A stretch of DNA of 64,000 nucleotides, taken from the NCBI GenBank assembly GCA_021521415.1, contig JAIQDT010003580.1, forward strand, positions 1 to 64,000, in the 5' to 3' direction. The notes below the pieces were generated by a model. It saw nothing but the letters and a program-made list of their open reading frames with translations. It made no database searches and had not been told where the DNA came from. This DNA comes from Bidens hawaiensis (taxonomy: Eukaryota > Streptophyta > Magnoliopsida > Asterales > Asteraceae). The first letter of the stretch is position 1; each line of letters starts with the position of its first letter. This document shows positions 33,629-45,200 of the stretch, in pieces. A program made the translations under genes and the position numbers.

Positions 33629-36627
33629 ATGTTTCCGGCGACGGACGAGGAGATGCCGGACGGTACTAACGGTCAGTCGGAGTTAAACCAGGTTTCATTT
33701 TATCTTTATTTAGTACATGTTAGGACATAGTTGTAGATTTTAAGACAGATATTTGGTGAATGGTTTACTTTTGAAATTTGTCTAGGCACCGACCGTTTTA
33801 CGGTAACCCTAGTTCGTCGAGCCTCCCAAACTTAAAATAGATTTCCCGTACTGTTACCGTTATTATTAAAATTTTTATTATATTATTACTATTAAAATAT
33901 TAATATTATTATTAAGATATTATTGTTATGAAAATATTATTGTTAATAAAATAAAATACTATTATTGTATTTATTAAAATACTATTAGTCCTATTAAAAT
34001 AATAATTTTAAAATACTATTTAAATAATAATTATTATTATTAAAATAATAATATGAAAATGCTATTATAATATTAATTATTATATTATTATTATTTTTAT
34101 TCTAAACATATAATTGTTAGTATTAAAGCATTAATTTTTATATTATTATTAGTACTAAAATATTATTATTATCAGGTATCTGATGTACCTTAGAGATTCA
34201 GATGCCGGGGTTAGGCGGCGACGCCAGACGTTCAGAGGTATGTGCGTATAATATAATATAATATAATAATATTATTTTATTATTATATTATATTATGTTA
34301 TATTGTATTATATCAAACGGGTGTTGGTTAGGTAAGTGAGTTTTTCTAGAAAAACCCACCAGCGTTGTCTTATTATGGTTTTTTTTTCTTTTTTTTGTTT
34401 CTTTTATTTTTTTTATTATTAATGTTATTTATGATTATTATTAATATTAATATTAATATTATTTACTTATCAATCACATATTATTATTCAAAATTCGATA
34501 ACGGGCGTTCAGTAGCAGGACTTATTTGGGAAAAGTGACAGTGCGAGACGAACTTTTAAATTATTGGCTGGTTTCGTTATGGGCATCTTGAATTAGTTAC
34601 AGTGGCTTACTTGAGAAAACTGGCATTTCCAAACGAACTTTCAATTTCTTGGCTGCTTTCGTTATCGACATCTCAAATCTGGCTCTTCGATTTTTTCGAA
34701 CTCCAACGGTCTTGACCGACGGTCACCACCGACAACCATAGTTGTGTTCACTCAAACACATATCAGTCGTCACTATGCTTAAGCTTAGGCTTGTTGCTAG
34801 TTTTATTTTTAGTTGAGGGTATTCTAAGTTGATCATGTTGCGTATATTAAAGAATTATCAACTTATATATATACGTATATATATATCGTAGATGTGCAGT
34901 ATAAGAATTCATTGCGCCGACATAACCAGCAACAGATCAAGATACTAGTTTGATGAGTTTGAATTTCTCGGATCCGCGGTGTCCGCTAACGGCAGCGAGA
35001 ACGGGAGCCCCTATTTTGGATAGATAGGTGGAAATTCGGTCATTGCTCCAACATAACGAGCACCAGATTGAGATATTAGTTCGGACTTAGCTGAACCGGT
35101 TGACACGTATGCAGACGTGGATTTAGGGGTCGGTGTTGACGCGGATATTAACAAGTTTGTTTACAGCATTCGTTGACACGTTTGCATAATACACAATGAA
35201 AGCACAAACTCAAACAACAATCCATACAATAGCAATTGTCCTCGTTATTTTTCTCTACTTCTTGTTTGACTGGTCGTTTAAGAGAATTGCTATTGTATGG
35301 ATTGTTGTTTGAGTTTGTGCTTTCATTGTGTATTATGCAAACGTGTTAATATCAGCGTCAACACCGACCCTAAATCCACGTCAGCATACGTGTCATTCGG
35401 TTCAGGTAAGTTCGGGCTAATATCTCAGTGGTGCTCGTTGAGCTGGAGTATGATCGAATTTCCACTTATCTGTCCAAGTATGGGCTCACGTTCTCGCTGC
35501 CGTTAACGGATACCGTGGGTCCGAGAGATTCAAACTAATCAAACTAGCGTCTGGATCTGCTGCTGGTTATGTAGGCGCAATGAATTCTTATAACGCACAT
35601 CTACTATATATGTATACGTATCTATATACGCCGATAATTCTTTAATATACGCAACATGACCAACTTAGAATACCCACAACTAAAAATAAAACTAATAACA
35701 AGCCTAAGCTTAAGCTTAGTGACGACTGATATGTGTTTGAGTGAACACAACTACGGTTGCGAGTGGTAGCCGAAGGTCAAGACCGTTGGAGTTTGAAGAT
35801 ATCGAAGAGGCGGATTTGAGATGCCGATATCGAGAACATCCAAGAAAGGGTTCGTTTGGCATTGTCAGTTTTTCCCAAGGTAATCACCGTAACTGATTCA
35901 AGAGGTCCATAACGATATCAGCCAATAAATTGAAGGATCGTTTTGCAATGTCAATTTTCCCATATAAGCCCTGCTACCGAACACGCTTTGCCGAATTGTG
36001 AATACCGGTGATAGAAATGTTTAGGAGCGTCATCCCTAGCTGGGCCCAGCTATTCGTCGCAGACATCAAAAACATACGCCCAGATGGTAGCTGCGGTTTT
36101 TGATCAATCGCCGTGGTTTGGGGATACATGAGAAACACTGGCCGGATATTAGGTGGGCAATGCAGAACGAGCTGGAAACGAACGAAGGGTGGTGGAGGGC
36201 GATGTTCAACAAAGAGGATGACAGATTGTACGGTTGGGTTCATTCCAGCATTCCGTACTCCAACACGGTCAAACCGGCGCATCCGAGTCGTTGGTTCAGC
36301 ATACCCGGTCACGGGCACGTGGCTGCTTAGACATACGTGTGTGTGTTAGTCAACCTAGCTGGCAATCAGACCGAATCTTACTTCCCATTGAAAATCGGTC
36401 CTGACTTGGTTCCAGATCCACTGGTTATAGGCATCGCTAACTGGGGAGGTGATCATTGGATATATATCAACCAGGTAGGGGATTTCCCAATGCCTACGCC
36501 AAACCCTAATTGGGCAAGAAGCGCCGCCGGATGGAAAACATGGTTCGGACAACGTTTGAAGGAGTACGAAGAGATACCCCAGGGTTGGCGAAGGGAACTC
36601 TCTAACGTAGATCTAGACAGCTTATAG
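33629..36627 (+). pseudogene. OTU cysteine-protease-like transposon gene, broken
   Basis: A possible first exon starts at 33629 (MFPATDEEMPDGTNG) and ends before GTTTCA at 33692. After AT-rich intronic DNA and a long inverted repeat, the OTU-like part runs from about 36024 to 36627. It has DGSCGF (the Asp-Gly-x-Cys motif of OTU proteases, about 36082-36101), then WWRAMFNKEDDRLYGWVHSS, and the His segment WGGDHWIYINQ near the C-terminus, followed by PMPTPNPNW. A TGA directly follows DGSCGF where CGA would fit, a frameshift follows within 20 bp, and a stop at 36328 splits the domain. OTU proteins remove ubiquitin; here catalytic residues are recognisable but the gene is dead. Confidence 0.6.
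34489..36009. repeat. Long inverted repeat, ~0.75-kb arms, 47-nt loop
   Basis: Left arm about 34489-35237, loop 35238-35284, right arm 35285 to about 36009. The innermost arm sequence (ATACAATAGCAATT / AATTGCTATTGTAT) is perfect. Matching landmarks continue to the outer ends: GTAGCAGGACTTAT against ATAAGCCCTGCTAC, and AACACATATCAGTCGTCAC against GTGACGACTGATATGTGTT. Identity looks high with small indels. A transcript would fold into a very long dsRNA hairpin. Confidence 0.92.
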
Positions 36628-36656
36628 AAGACAATGTATCAATGGATGAAAAGTCT

Positions 36657-36688
<32 letters not shown>

Positions 36689-36790
36689 ATAAATAATAAT
36701 AATTAAATAACAAATTGATATTAATATTAATAACTAAATAATATAAAATAATAATAATAATAAATAATGATAATTAATTATAAAAAATAG
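36657..36790. repeat. AAT-rich microsatellite
   Basis: Degenerate (AAT)n between the OTU pseudogene and the central palindrome. Confidence 0.8.
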
Positions 36791-36794
36791 GCAG

Positions 36795-36828
36795 AATACG
36801 CCGCGTATAGGCCTATACGCGGCGTATT
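36795..36828. promoter_or_regulatory. Perfect 34-bp CpG palindrome between the two element genes
   Basis: Arms of 17 bp (AATACGCCGCGTATAGG and its exact complement) meet without a spacer. CCTTATATCAG, a TATA-like sequence, follows 8 bp later, then a leader toward the second gene. A related copy lies at 37178-37204. Role inferred from position. Confidence 0.6.
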
Positions 36829-37219
36829 TGTGCCCCTTATATCAGCAGCCGGCTGCTCAACTGCCACTTTATTTCAAATTTCAAACTCCCGCCCGAGGAA
36901 TCGAGAATCCGAGCATCCACGCACGAGTCTATATTGGACCGACATCGACCGGAATACGGCACGTGCCGAGGAGATTTGACCCGACACCGACAAGACATGG
37001 AGGTAATTTTTTAATATTATGTTGTTGATGATGATGATTATGTTAAGTTGATGATGATGATGTATTGTTGATGATGTGATGATGATGATGATGTTGTTGT
37101 GTGGAAGGATAAAACCGTCGGCCGGAGTCCAGCCGTAATATGACCAGAGTCCGGCCGTCGGTTTGCAAGGCCTATCAGCGGCGGCGTATAGCCCTATGCG
37201 CCGCTTCTGATATATAATT

Positions 37220-37275
37220 TTTTTTAATTATTAGTATTGTTATTATTTATTATTATTATTATTATTGTTATTATT

Positions 37276-37361
<86 letters not shown>
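37220..37361. repeat. TTA/AAT microsatellite in inverted arrangement
   Basis: A (TTA)n block is followed by (AAT)n and then a long (TTA)n block, so the stretch is itself self-complementary. It sits in the intron before the exon at 37362. Confidence 0.85.
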
Positions 37362-37363
<2 letters not shown>

Positions 37364-37426
37364 GGGGACGACGAGATTAAGGAGGAGCTCGAGCAGGAGT
37401 ACGAGCAACAGATGGGGTGGGGCTGG

Positions 37427-38230
37427 GGCCGGGTACGTGGCCGAGGCCAGGGCCAGGGGTGGGGCCATGGGCGGGGTCGCGGACCCTAGTGGGTGACAAC
37501 GTGTTGGTCGCCTACCCTCATGTGCAGTTCATTAAGGGTTCTGACGCCCACACACGATACATTCGCATAAAACAGATGCACCGTTTCCCAGCACGATTAT
37601 ATCCTGGTCGTTTTTGGAGTCCTGTGACGCTCACCAGCGGGCGGCTGAGTACATCGGACAGGATACGCCCTGGAGCCGATGCTTCAGTATGCCACTATTA
37701 GCCCACCGGGAGCTAACACTGGAGGTTTACAACCCAATAACCGTTACGTAAGTTTACTCCACATTGTTATGTTTTTAATATATTATATTATATTATATTA
37801 TACCATATTAAATTATATTATATTGCGGGGCCGGGTACGTGGCCGAGGCCAGGGCCAGGGGTGGGGCCATGGGTGGGGCCGCGGACCCCAGTGGGTGACA
37901 ACGTGTTGGTCACCTACCCTCATGTGCAGTTCATTAAGGGTTCTGACGCCCACACACGATACATTCGCCTAAAACAGATGCACCGTTTCCCAGCACTATT
38001 ATATCCTGGTCGTTTTTGGAGTCCTGTGACGCTCACCAGCGGGCGGCTGAGTACATCGGACAGGATACGCCCTAGAGCCGATGCTTCAGTATGCCACTAT
38101 CAGCCCACCGGGAGCTGACACTGGAGGTTTACAACACGATACCCGTTACGTAAGTTTACTCCACATTGTTATGTTTATATTATATTATATTATATTATAT
38201 TATATTATATTATATTATATTATATTATAT
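37427..38230. repeat. 402-bp tandem duplication covering exon A
   Basis: The block from about GGGTACGTGGCCGAGGCC (37431) recurs at 37833 with few differences, including the donor site GTTAC|GTAAGT and the start of the TATTA-rich intron. Both copies retain a usable donor site. Confidence 0.93.
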
Positions 38231-38250
38231 TATATCATATTATATTATTG
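38175..38250. repeat. TATAT microsatellite in intron
   Basis: (TATAT)n forms nearly the whole intron between exons A2 and B of the transposon ORF1-like pseudogene. A similar tract fills 38600-38770. Confidence 0.9.
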
Positions 38251-38710
38251 CAGGCCCCGCGCGTCTGGTACGCCAGAGATTCAGATGAGGGTGCCAAGCG
38301 TCGATACGACACAGTCGGAGGTTTACTTCCGCATGTTCGGGCAGGATGCCCATCTCTCGATGGAGGAGTTCGCGGTTGCTCTTGGCTTATACACCGCGCA
38401 GGAGGTACGCAGCCCGATATACACGGAGAGCATCCACCAGATGCCGGAGGACGACCTGCAGGTATGGTGGTGGGCCATCAGCGATCACGACTTCGAGGAT
38501 AGGCCCTTGGACACTAAGTCCAAGGTCTCGGCTATTAGGGACTCGCTGCACAGGTACGTTCTTACAATGTATTGTATTGTTTAGTATAACGTAATATATA
38601 TTAATAATATAATATAATATTATATTATATTATATTCCAATATAATATATTATATTATATTATATTATATTACATTATAATGTAGTATAATATAATACAA
38701 TATAACATTA

Positions 38711-38744
<34 letters not shown>

Positions 38745-39963
38745 GTTAATAAATTATATAATCTTATATTACACAGGTACCTTCACAGGCTGATTGCGGT
38801 GTCCATCGCGGGTCGCAACCAGGGCGCGGAGCACTATAGCCTGCGCGACATGTTTTTTTTGAGGTGTCTGCTGATTCACACGCACTGCAACCTCGCTAGG
38901 GGGTTTGCAGACTATTTTGTCGGTTACCAGTTCAGGCAGGGACGAGGGTCCTTGATGGGTGGCGGGTACGTCACCCAGCTTGCGATATCTCTGGGCCATG
39001 GAGCTTTGGTGGACGGCCTGCGTATAGCTCCGACCCCTCCGAGCGAGCTGGATCGCCTTCGTTGCGTTGGCATGCACGTTGTGCGTTCGTTCCCCGGGCC
39101 CAACGGCCCGCAGGAGCGACTGGTGGCCGGGCCGGGGGCACGTGCCCTTACGTCCCGGTGCCTTTAGTCGAGCCTCCCCCGGTCGCGGCATCGGATGTGG
39201 AGCTTGTCCATGAGTCTGTCGACGTGGGGGAGGGGGCCGGTGGGGATTCAGACGACGGTGGTGACGGACTTGAGGATCCGGGCGCATCTCAGGTATGTTT
39301 TAATATATTATCGTTTTATCGTTTCTTTTAATTCGTCCAAACGTATTAAACGTATTTTTGTTGTTTTGTTGTTAGGGGCCGACGCAGCACGTTCCACGCA
39401 CATATCGCGCGGTGCGTCTGGGTCCCGCCACCGACGCCAGGTTGCAGGCCCTTGAGTTGGGGATGAGGCAGATGTCGCACCAGATCGACTGGCTTGTTAG
39501 CAGTCGGGTAGCGGAGCTGTCTGGACAGGCCTACAGAGTGCCACCGCCACCCCCTCCCAGTTTTGACCACGAGGCGAGCACGTCTGGCGTGAGACGCGGA
39601 CGGGGCGACGACGTGGATGCCGCGGACGGTTCGGGGCCGAGGCGCAGGGGAGAGGACGACGCCGACGTTGGCGACGCGTTCGGGGGGCTCGGCGGCCACG
39701 ACGACGGCATAAGCATGAACATGGAGGACTTCATGTAGATTTTTATGTTCTAGTTGTCGTATTTTCTTTTATTTGTACAAATATTATAATGATTTTTGGT
39801 ATATATATGTGTTAACTGTTTTTCACTGAAATAATATTAAATATTAAATAAATAATTAATATATAATGATAATAATAATAATAATAACAAAATAACAAAG
39901 AAAAAAAACAAAAAAAAAACATAATAAGACAAACTTGGTGGTGTTTTCTATAAACACCAATTC

Positions 39964-39995
39964 ATACGCCGCGTATAGACCTATACGCGGCGTAT
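39964..39995. repeat. CpG palindrome near the right end of the large element
   Basis: 15-bp perfect arms (ATACGCCGCGTATAG and complement) with a 2-nt centre. It lies about 35 bp inside the right terminus and mirrors the copies inside the left terminus. Confidence 0.9.
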
Positions 39996-40126
39996 AGGTC
40001 GGTGTTTTAGCAAAAGTGGCGGTGTCCCTAGAAAATCCGTATATAAACCACATCAAGATCTCAAATAACATGTAGATATATGACTAAAACATCAAGATCT
40101 TAAATAACATGTAGATATATGACTAA

Positions 40127-40509
40127 GAGGGTGTTTGGGATTGAGTTTGTAAAATGTTTATTGACTTATTAAGCAAAAAAGGTGTTTGGCAAATGTAAAA
40201 GCCCTTTTTGTTTTGACTTTTTGACTGGCTTGAAAAAGCACTTTTTCAAAAGCCCCAATTTGGGGATTTTCAAAAATGCTTTTGCCTTTTTGATTGGATT
40301 TTTACTAATCTACCCATCCTTTACCCTTTTTGATCATTTTATGTAAATAAGCTAAGCCAAACATTTTTTAAAAAGTGCTTATGGCTTTTCTAACCACATA
40401 AGCTAATCCAAACACTTTTTTAAAAACTCCTTTTCATAAAGCCAGAAGCCAATAAGCACTTTTGACAAAAAACATTTTTAAAGTTAAATAAGCAATCCCA
40501 AACACCCTC
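40127..40509. mobile_element. Tourist-like MITE
   Basis: A 383-bp element flanked by TAA on the left and TGA on the right. Ends are GAGGGTGTTTGGGATTGAG and, reverse-complemented, GAGGGTGTTTGGGATTGC. It belongs to the same family as the element at 10132. Confidence 0.8.
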
Positions 40510-41379
40510 TGAATAATAGATTAGCATGACGAAGGTAATAACATTCAACAGTACACCACTAGGCCGGCCACTACTACCCGTCATCATGTTGCTTACCACC
40601 TCGCCTGCAATCACTGCCAGAGACACCACCATATCGGAAACCACCAGAAACACAACCACATCCACCCCAGCATCGCCGCTTCTCCATATCCTTCCCCACT
40701 TTTAAACTTCAGCTTTTGTGGGTTTTTACTGACAATGGTTCCATGCGTTTTTTTCGACAAGCGCTTAATGGCGTGCAGATTCGATTTGATAAGATGGGAA
40801 AATCGTTGGTGTTAAGAGCTGGCTCGAGAATGGAAGATGGAGTTGTAATTATGTTGAAAATCTTCGGTTGTGGCGACTCTCTCTAAAATGTATAAAAAAT
40901 AATCATTAGCGATGGACGAAAAAACATAAAGAACCCTTGCTGGAAAAACGCAGGGAAACCCTAGATCGAAAGTAACATTGTAAAATTAGGCTAGAAGGTG
41001 TCAATGATGATATACCAATTTGGTGCCACTATGGCTATTGGGGCCAGCGACAAACACTATAAAAAATTATTATCAGTGAAAATTGTAGGGAATATTCACC
41101 GATTGTCTCACTGAGGAAACTCCTACCCCTACCAATTTAATTTACTTTTTGACACATATAAATTATTATTTACTCGAAAATGGAGGAAAGCAAATTGGCG
41201 AGTATTGTTCATAACATTATGAAATAAAAATGGTAAGAGTAAAGAGTTCATACTATTAAGTGTGTAGTTAGGGGTTAAAAAAGAGTGAAGACATACCTAT
41301 ATATTACCTATATAATATATAATATTAACCAATCATTAATTATTGAAGAAAGCCAACAAATTTGATATTTTCTATGAAA
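40510..41379. other. Intergenic DNA
   Basis: No gene is recognised. It ends at the A|CTAG junction at 41380. Confidence 0.45.
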
Positions 41380-41960
41380 CTAGCGATTTACTCACGCGTT
41401 GCGCGGTGAAATTTTTCGGTATATCTGGGTGTGATATCGGCGTGTCAACGCGAATTCGGTCAGTATTGGCTACATTTGTTACGTTACTAGAACTAAACCT
41501 AAAAAATAAAATCGTCAAATTAACATGTTTAAACTAAAAACAAAAAATAAATAGCGTCACTTGTATAACGTATTATAAAAAAAAAGTTAGCATACTTATT
41601 CGGTCGGTAAAACCAGGCTGTTGGTTCCCTGGCATTGGTCAAACCCAAGCCTTATGACGGTGAGCCAACATGAATTCAGTCAACATTGGTTACATTCGTT
41701 ACGGTATAGACGACGTTGGTAAACTCGAAGCGTTAAAACCCAAAAACTAAATTCACCATATAGAATATAAAAATATTAACATAAAAAAAATTAAATATTT
41801 AAAGCAACACTTATTCGGTCGGTAAAACTCAGGTGGTGGTAAATCCTAATCGTTGTTGTTCCCGGGCGTCGAGGCGGTAGTTCGGCGTGAATTCGGTTGG
41901 TTTTAGTTATGCTCGTTACGATATCCGAACAGCTATTTGCGACCACCATTTGTCATATAG
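41380..41960 (-). mobile_element. Helitron 3' end with three internal repeat units
   Basis: An A|CTAG junction at 41380 is followed on the plus strand by the hairpin CTCACGCGTTGCGCGGTGA, as expected for a minus-strand Helitron 3' end. Units of the GGTAAAACYCRGG family start near 41425, 41605 and 41815. The 5' end was not found. Confidence 0.5.
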
Positions 41961-42287
41961 AGCCAAATTTATCGATTTGAGGCCGGCTACGCCTAGCCCG
42001 CCACACCATTTGGGCTTCCCTATAGTAAGTATCCCATTCCCAAGCCACCCAATTGATTTTCCTTAACTCCAAAACCTCCTACTCACATAAAATCTCCTCC
42101 TAGTTAATACTGTTGATTGGACTAGAGCCCACAAACTCTATAATCAGCCCAAAGTTTTAACGAAATCGAATAAACCTGAGATCCTCTTTCTTATGGCAGG
42201 AGGTTTGTCACACTTGCTTGCGCGCCATTGTTCTACAAGACTGACTAGCTTTGAATGATTTACGCCTGACAAATCAAAGGCTACCCT
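41961..42287. promoter_or_regulatory. Upstream region of the AAA ATPase gene
   Basis: Spacer and presumed promoter/5' untranslated region. No clear TATA box can be assigned. Confidence 0.4.
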
Positions 42288-45200
42288 ATGGCGTCAACTC
42301 GTCGTCTTGCTCGAACAATTCAGGCCTGCCGTACAATCGCACTTCCCAAAACCCTAACACCTGCAAATCCGACTCGGCGCCACCTCTCATACTGTAAGTC
42401 AATCAATTTCCTTGTAATTGCTGGTGATTATCATCTGTTTGCAGCTTTATACGGTTTATTGTTTTCAATTTTGTGTGCCGGTTCAAGTATCAGTTGATCA
42501 TACTGCTTACAAGTATTCCAGAAGCTAAATTAGTTAGTTGCAACTTTAATATTGTAGAGATTTAGTTAATTTGTTTTGTATGTGGTTTCTGGAGATTTAT
42601 TTGCTGTAGATAAATTCAATTTTGTTAGGGTGACTTTCTTCTTCTTCTTCTTCTTGTTATTAGGGCTTGCTCTTGCAATTGAGCTTGGTTCGTTTACAAA
42701 CCGAACTGAGTGGATCAGCTCATTTTTAAATCGAACCTAGCTAAAAGCAAACGATTTTTTTCGATAGAGTTTATGAGCATTAGTTATATTTTATTTTCAC
42801 TTTAAAAGTTTCTAAGGAATAAGAAACAATTTGGATATAATGTACCTGAAAACAAATTAGTAGCTTTTAGCAAACTTCTAGTAGCTTGCAAATTTCTATG
42901 AGTAAGATGTTTGAAGTTGGATTCTGAAAACGAACTTCTAGTAGCCTGAAAACTTGAAGCGGGCATACGAAACTATGATAAAAGTGGGCTAACCCGAACA
43001 CAACCCGTGAAAAAAGTGGGTTGACCTGTTAACCCATTTACGAATTTCAGAGAAGTTAATATTTTATAAGAATGATCAAATTTAAATTTGAATTCTTAGA
43101 TTTTTAATTTTTCATATATCTATTAACTTTTAAAAGTAAAACTAATTTCTTTTTAAACTACTATTCACTTTCAAGTTTTTCTTATTTTATTAGTACTAAC
43201 TGTCTATTCTCTTATTATTTCCATTCGTTTGTTCTTATCTTGAGCTAAATATGTATACCCACGTTTCTTAATTGAGATTAAGAATAAATACACAAAAACA
43301 ATTAGATCTATCACAAATTACTAAAATGTTTTATATGAATAAGAGTAATTAATTGTTTAAATTGTTATTAAGTCAACTGGTATTACTCATATTCGTAAAT
43401 GAACGTAAAATGGGTTGACCCGATACACACACGAATTTAAATGGGTCGACACGACAAGAATAAATTTATGGGTTGGGCTAGGGTTGAAGAGTCTCAACCC
43501 GCAAACCTGAAACCCATCAACCTGTCAACCTGCCAATCGACACGATTGACACCCCTAAAATTAACGGAGGGAGGGAAATTTTAGAAGGGTTTAAAAAATG
43601 GTGTGTGTGTATTATATGTATAATTATATACATATATAAAAATTAATTTGAGCCAACTGAACCAAATGCAACGATAGGCTTTTTTACAAACTGAGCCAAA
43701 ATCGAACGGGCATTTTCTGAGCAAGTGTTGAGCGGTTTGGACAGCCCTAGTTATTATTCACACAGTTTCATTTCTGCAAGATAATGGCATCTTTTTACAG
43801 GTTCAGAATTGGCGCCTGCAGGTACTTTCAAGCACAACAGCCACACTTACCATGATAAGGCCTGTGGTTCAACAAATGTTCATGGATCAAATATTGTGCC
43901 TGCTATGCTAGCAGGGTTACTTGGACTTGGTCTAGTAGACGTAGCCTATGCGGATGCACCCGAGGTTTGTATGAAATTGTTATTATATATGTTCAAATGT
44001 AGTTTACATGGATCTGCAATCCATTATTAAGAGTTGGTTTTGTACAGGCTGAGGCTAAAACACCTTTACCACCTGAATCCCCACCTTCAACACATGTTGA
44101 TATGGAGGCTATTGCCAAAAAAGAAAGAGCTCGGTTAGAAAAGCTTCTTAAAAGCAAAGACATGAAGTATGGATCTTTTCCTCGGTTTACTGTTGCTGTT
44201 AAGGGCCCAAAGGTTATTCAGTTGCTTTCTGTACACCATGCACTTAATATTCTTGGAAGTGGTCTTATATGCAACTAATTTGATGTTACATTGTAGGTTA
44301 CAATCAAGTTTCAAGTTCCTCCAACATGTGAAGTTGCACTTTTGATTTCAAACATTGTTGCAAATCTTGGGGTAAAAGTTGAGGAGCGAGCCACAGGTTC
44401 AGATATGAATTTGCGTGCTTGGGATAGGTAAATTTAAAATTTTTACTTTAACCAATGCTTTATTACTTCAAAAGTTGTTACTTATGATTGTATGTTATGT
44501 TCAATTCCAGTGGTGTTGCTTGGCAGTTAACACTCAATCGTCCTGTGGTTCAGAAGGAAGATGCCAAGGATAACAGCAATGATGGAGATCTTTGCGTTCT
44601 GGTGTTCAAATCACTCATTAGTTCTGATAAACCAGTTATCTCCAATCCCTATAAATCCGCATCTATATCTGATTTTGCATCTGATATATGTTAACGTATT
44701 GTTCTCTATGTTAAACTTGTGTAGGAAATGGAGTTTATAAAACAAGGAAGCTTTAGTGACAAGGAGCTTGAAGCTTTAGTATCTGTGTTAAAATTAGCGG
44801 GAGTGGGACAAAATAGGGTTTTGGATAGAAGAGGAGATACTGCACGTAACCCGTCTATGGATAAGTCAGTCAGCAGTCTAGAGGGCATGGGGGTCAAGAT
44901 CTATGGACTTAAGGAGCCTAAGTTAGAGAGCCCAAAGTCTGAGATTTCATGGGAAAACATTGCTGGATATAATCAACAGAAAAGGTGTGAATCTGTTTTA
45001 AATAATAAGCTTGTTGACTTATTTTTTCATTTTCAATTGTTTGTATGTAGAGATATAGAGGACACAATACTGCTAGCTCTTCAAAGTCCAGAGGTTTATG
45101 ATGAAATTGCTCGTGGAACACGGTGCAAGTTTGAGTCAAATAGACCCCGTGCAGTACTGTTCGAAGGCCCACCAGGTTTCTCATGAATATCTGTATCTTG

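Larger units (their letters stand above)
37370..39738 (+). pseudogene. Plant-transposon ORF1-like protein, exon-duplicated and frameshifted
   Basis: Exon A occurs twice (about 37370-37748 and 37829-38150), followed by B 38254-38553, C 38777-39292 and D 39376-39738. All introns are GT-AG and A2-B-C-D splice in phase. Exon A carries DNVLVTYPHVQFIKGSDA and AAEYIGQDTPWSRCFS; B has FGQDAHLSMEEFAVALGLYT; C begins YLHRLIAVSIAGR and includes HCNLARGFADYF; D has a helical segment (RLQALELGMRQMSHQIDWLV), a Pro run and an acidic tail. This resembles proteins annotated in Asteraceae as putative plant transposon or Athila-ORF1-like; biochemical function is unknown to me. Breaks: stops and frame changes in both A copies and one frameshift in C at about 39135-39145. 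Coding exons are very GC-rich against AT-only introns. Confidence 0.65.
33354..40031 (+). mobile_element. Large decayed two-gene DNA-transposon-like element
   Basis: Left end CTAGTGACACCTACCAC; right end, reverse-complemented, CTAGGGACACCGCCAC: a short imperfect TIR. CpG-rich palindromes lie just inside both ends (33379-33410, 33469-33501 and 39964-39995) and between the two genes (36795-36828). The first unit (33629-36627) ends in an OTU-like domain. The second (37370-39738) encodes a protein of the plant transposon/Athila-ORF1-like type. No DDE transposase, reverse transcriptase or target duplication is visible, so the class is unresolved. OTU domains do occur in some plant Mutator-like elements, which makes a MULE derivative one possibility. 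Confidence 0.5.

Noticed and set aside
38769..39287. Minus-strand 172-codon frame
   Set aside because: Antisense of GC-rich exon C; the plus strand has correct splice sites and a recognisable family sequence.
39531..39734. Minus-strand Ser/Pro-rich frame
   Set aside because: Antisense of exon D of the same pseudogene.
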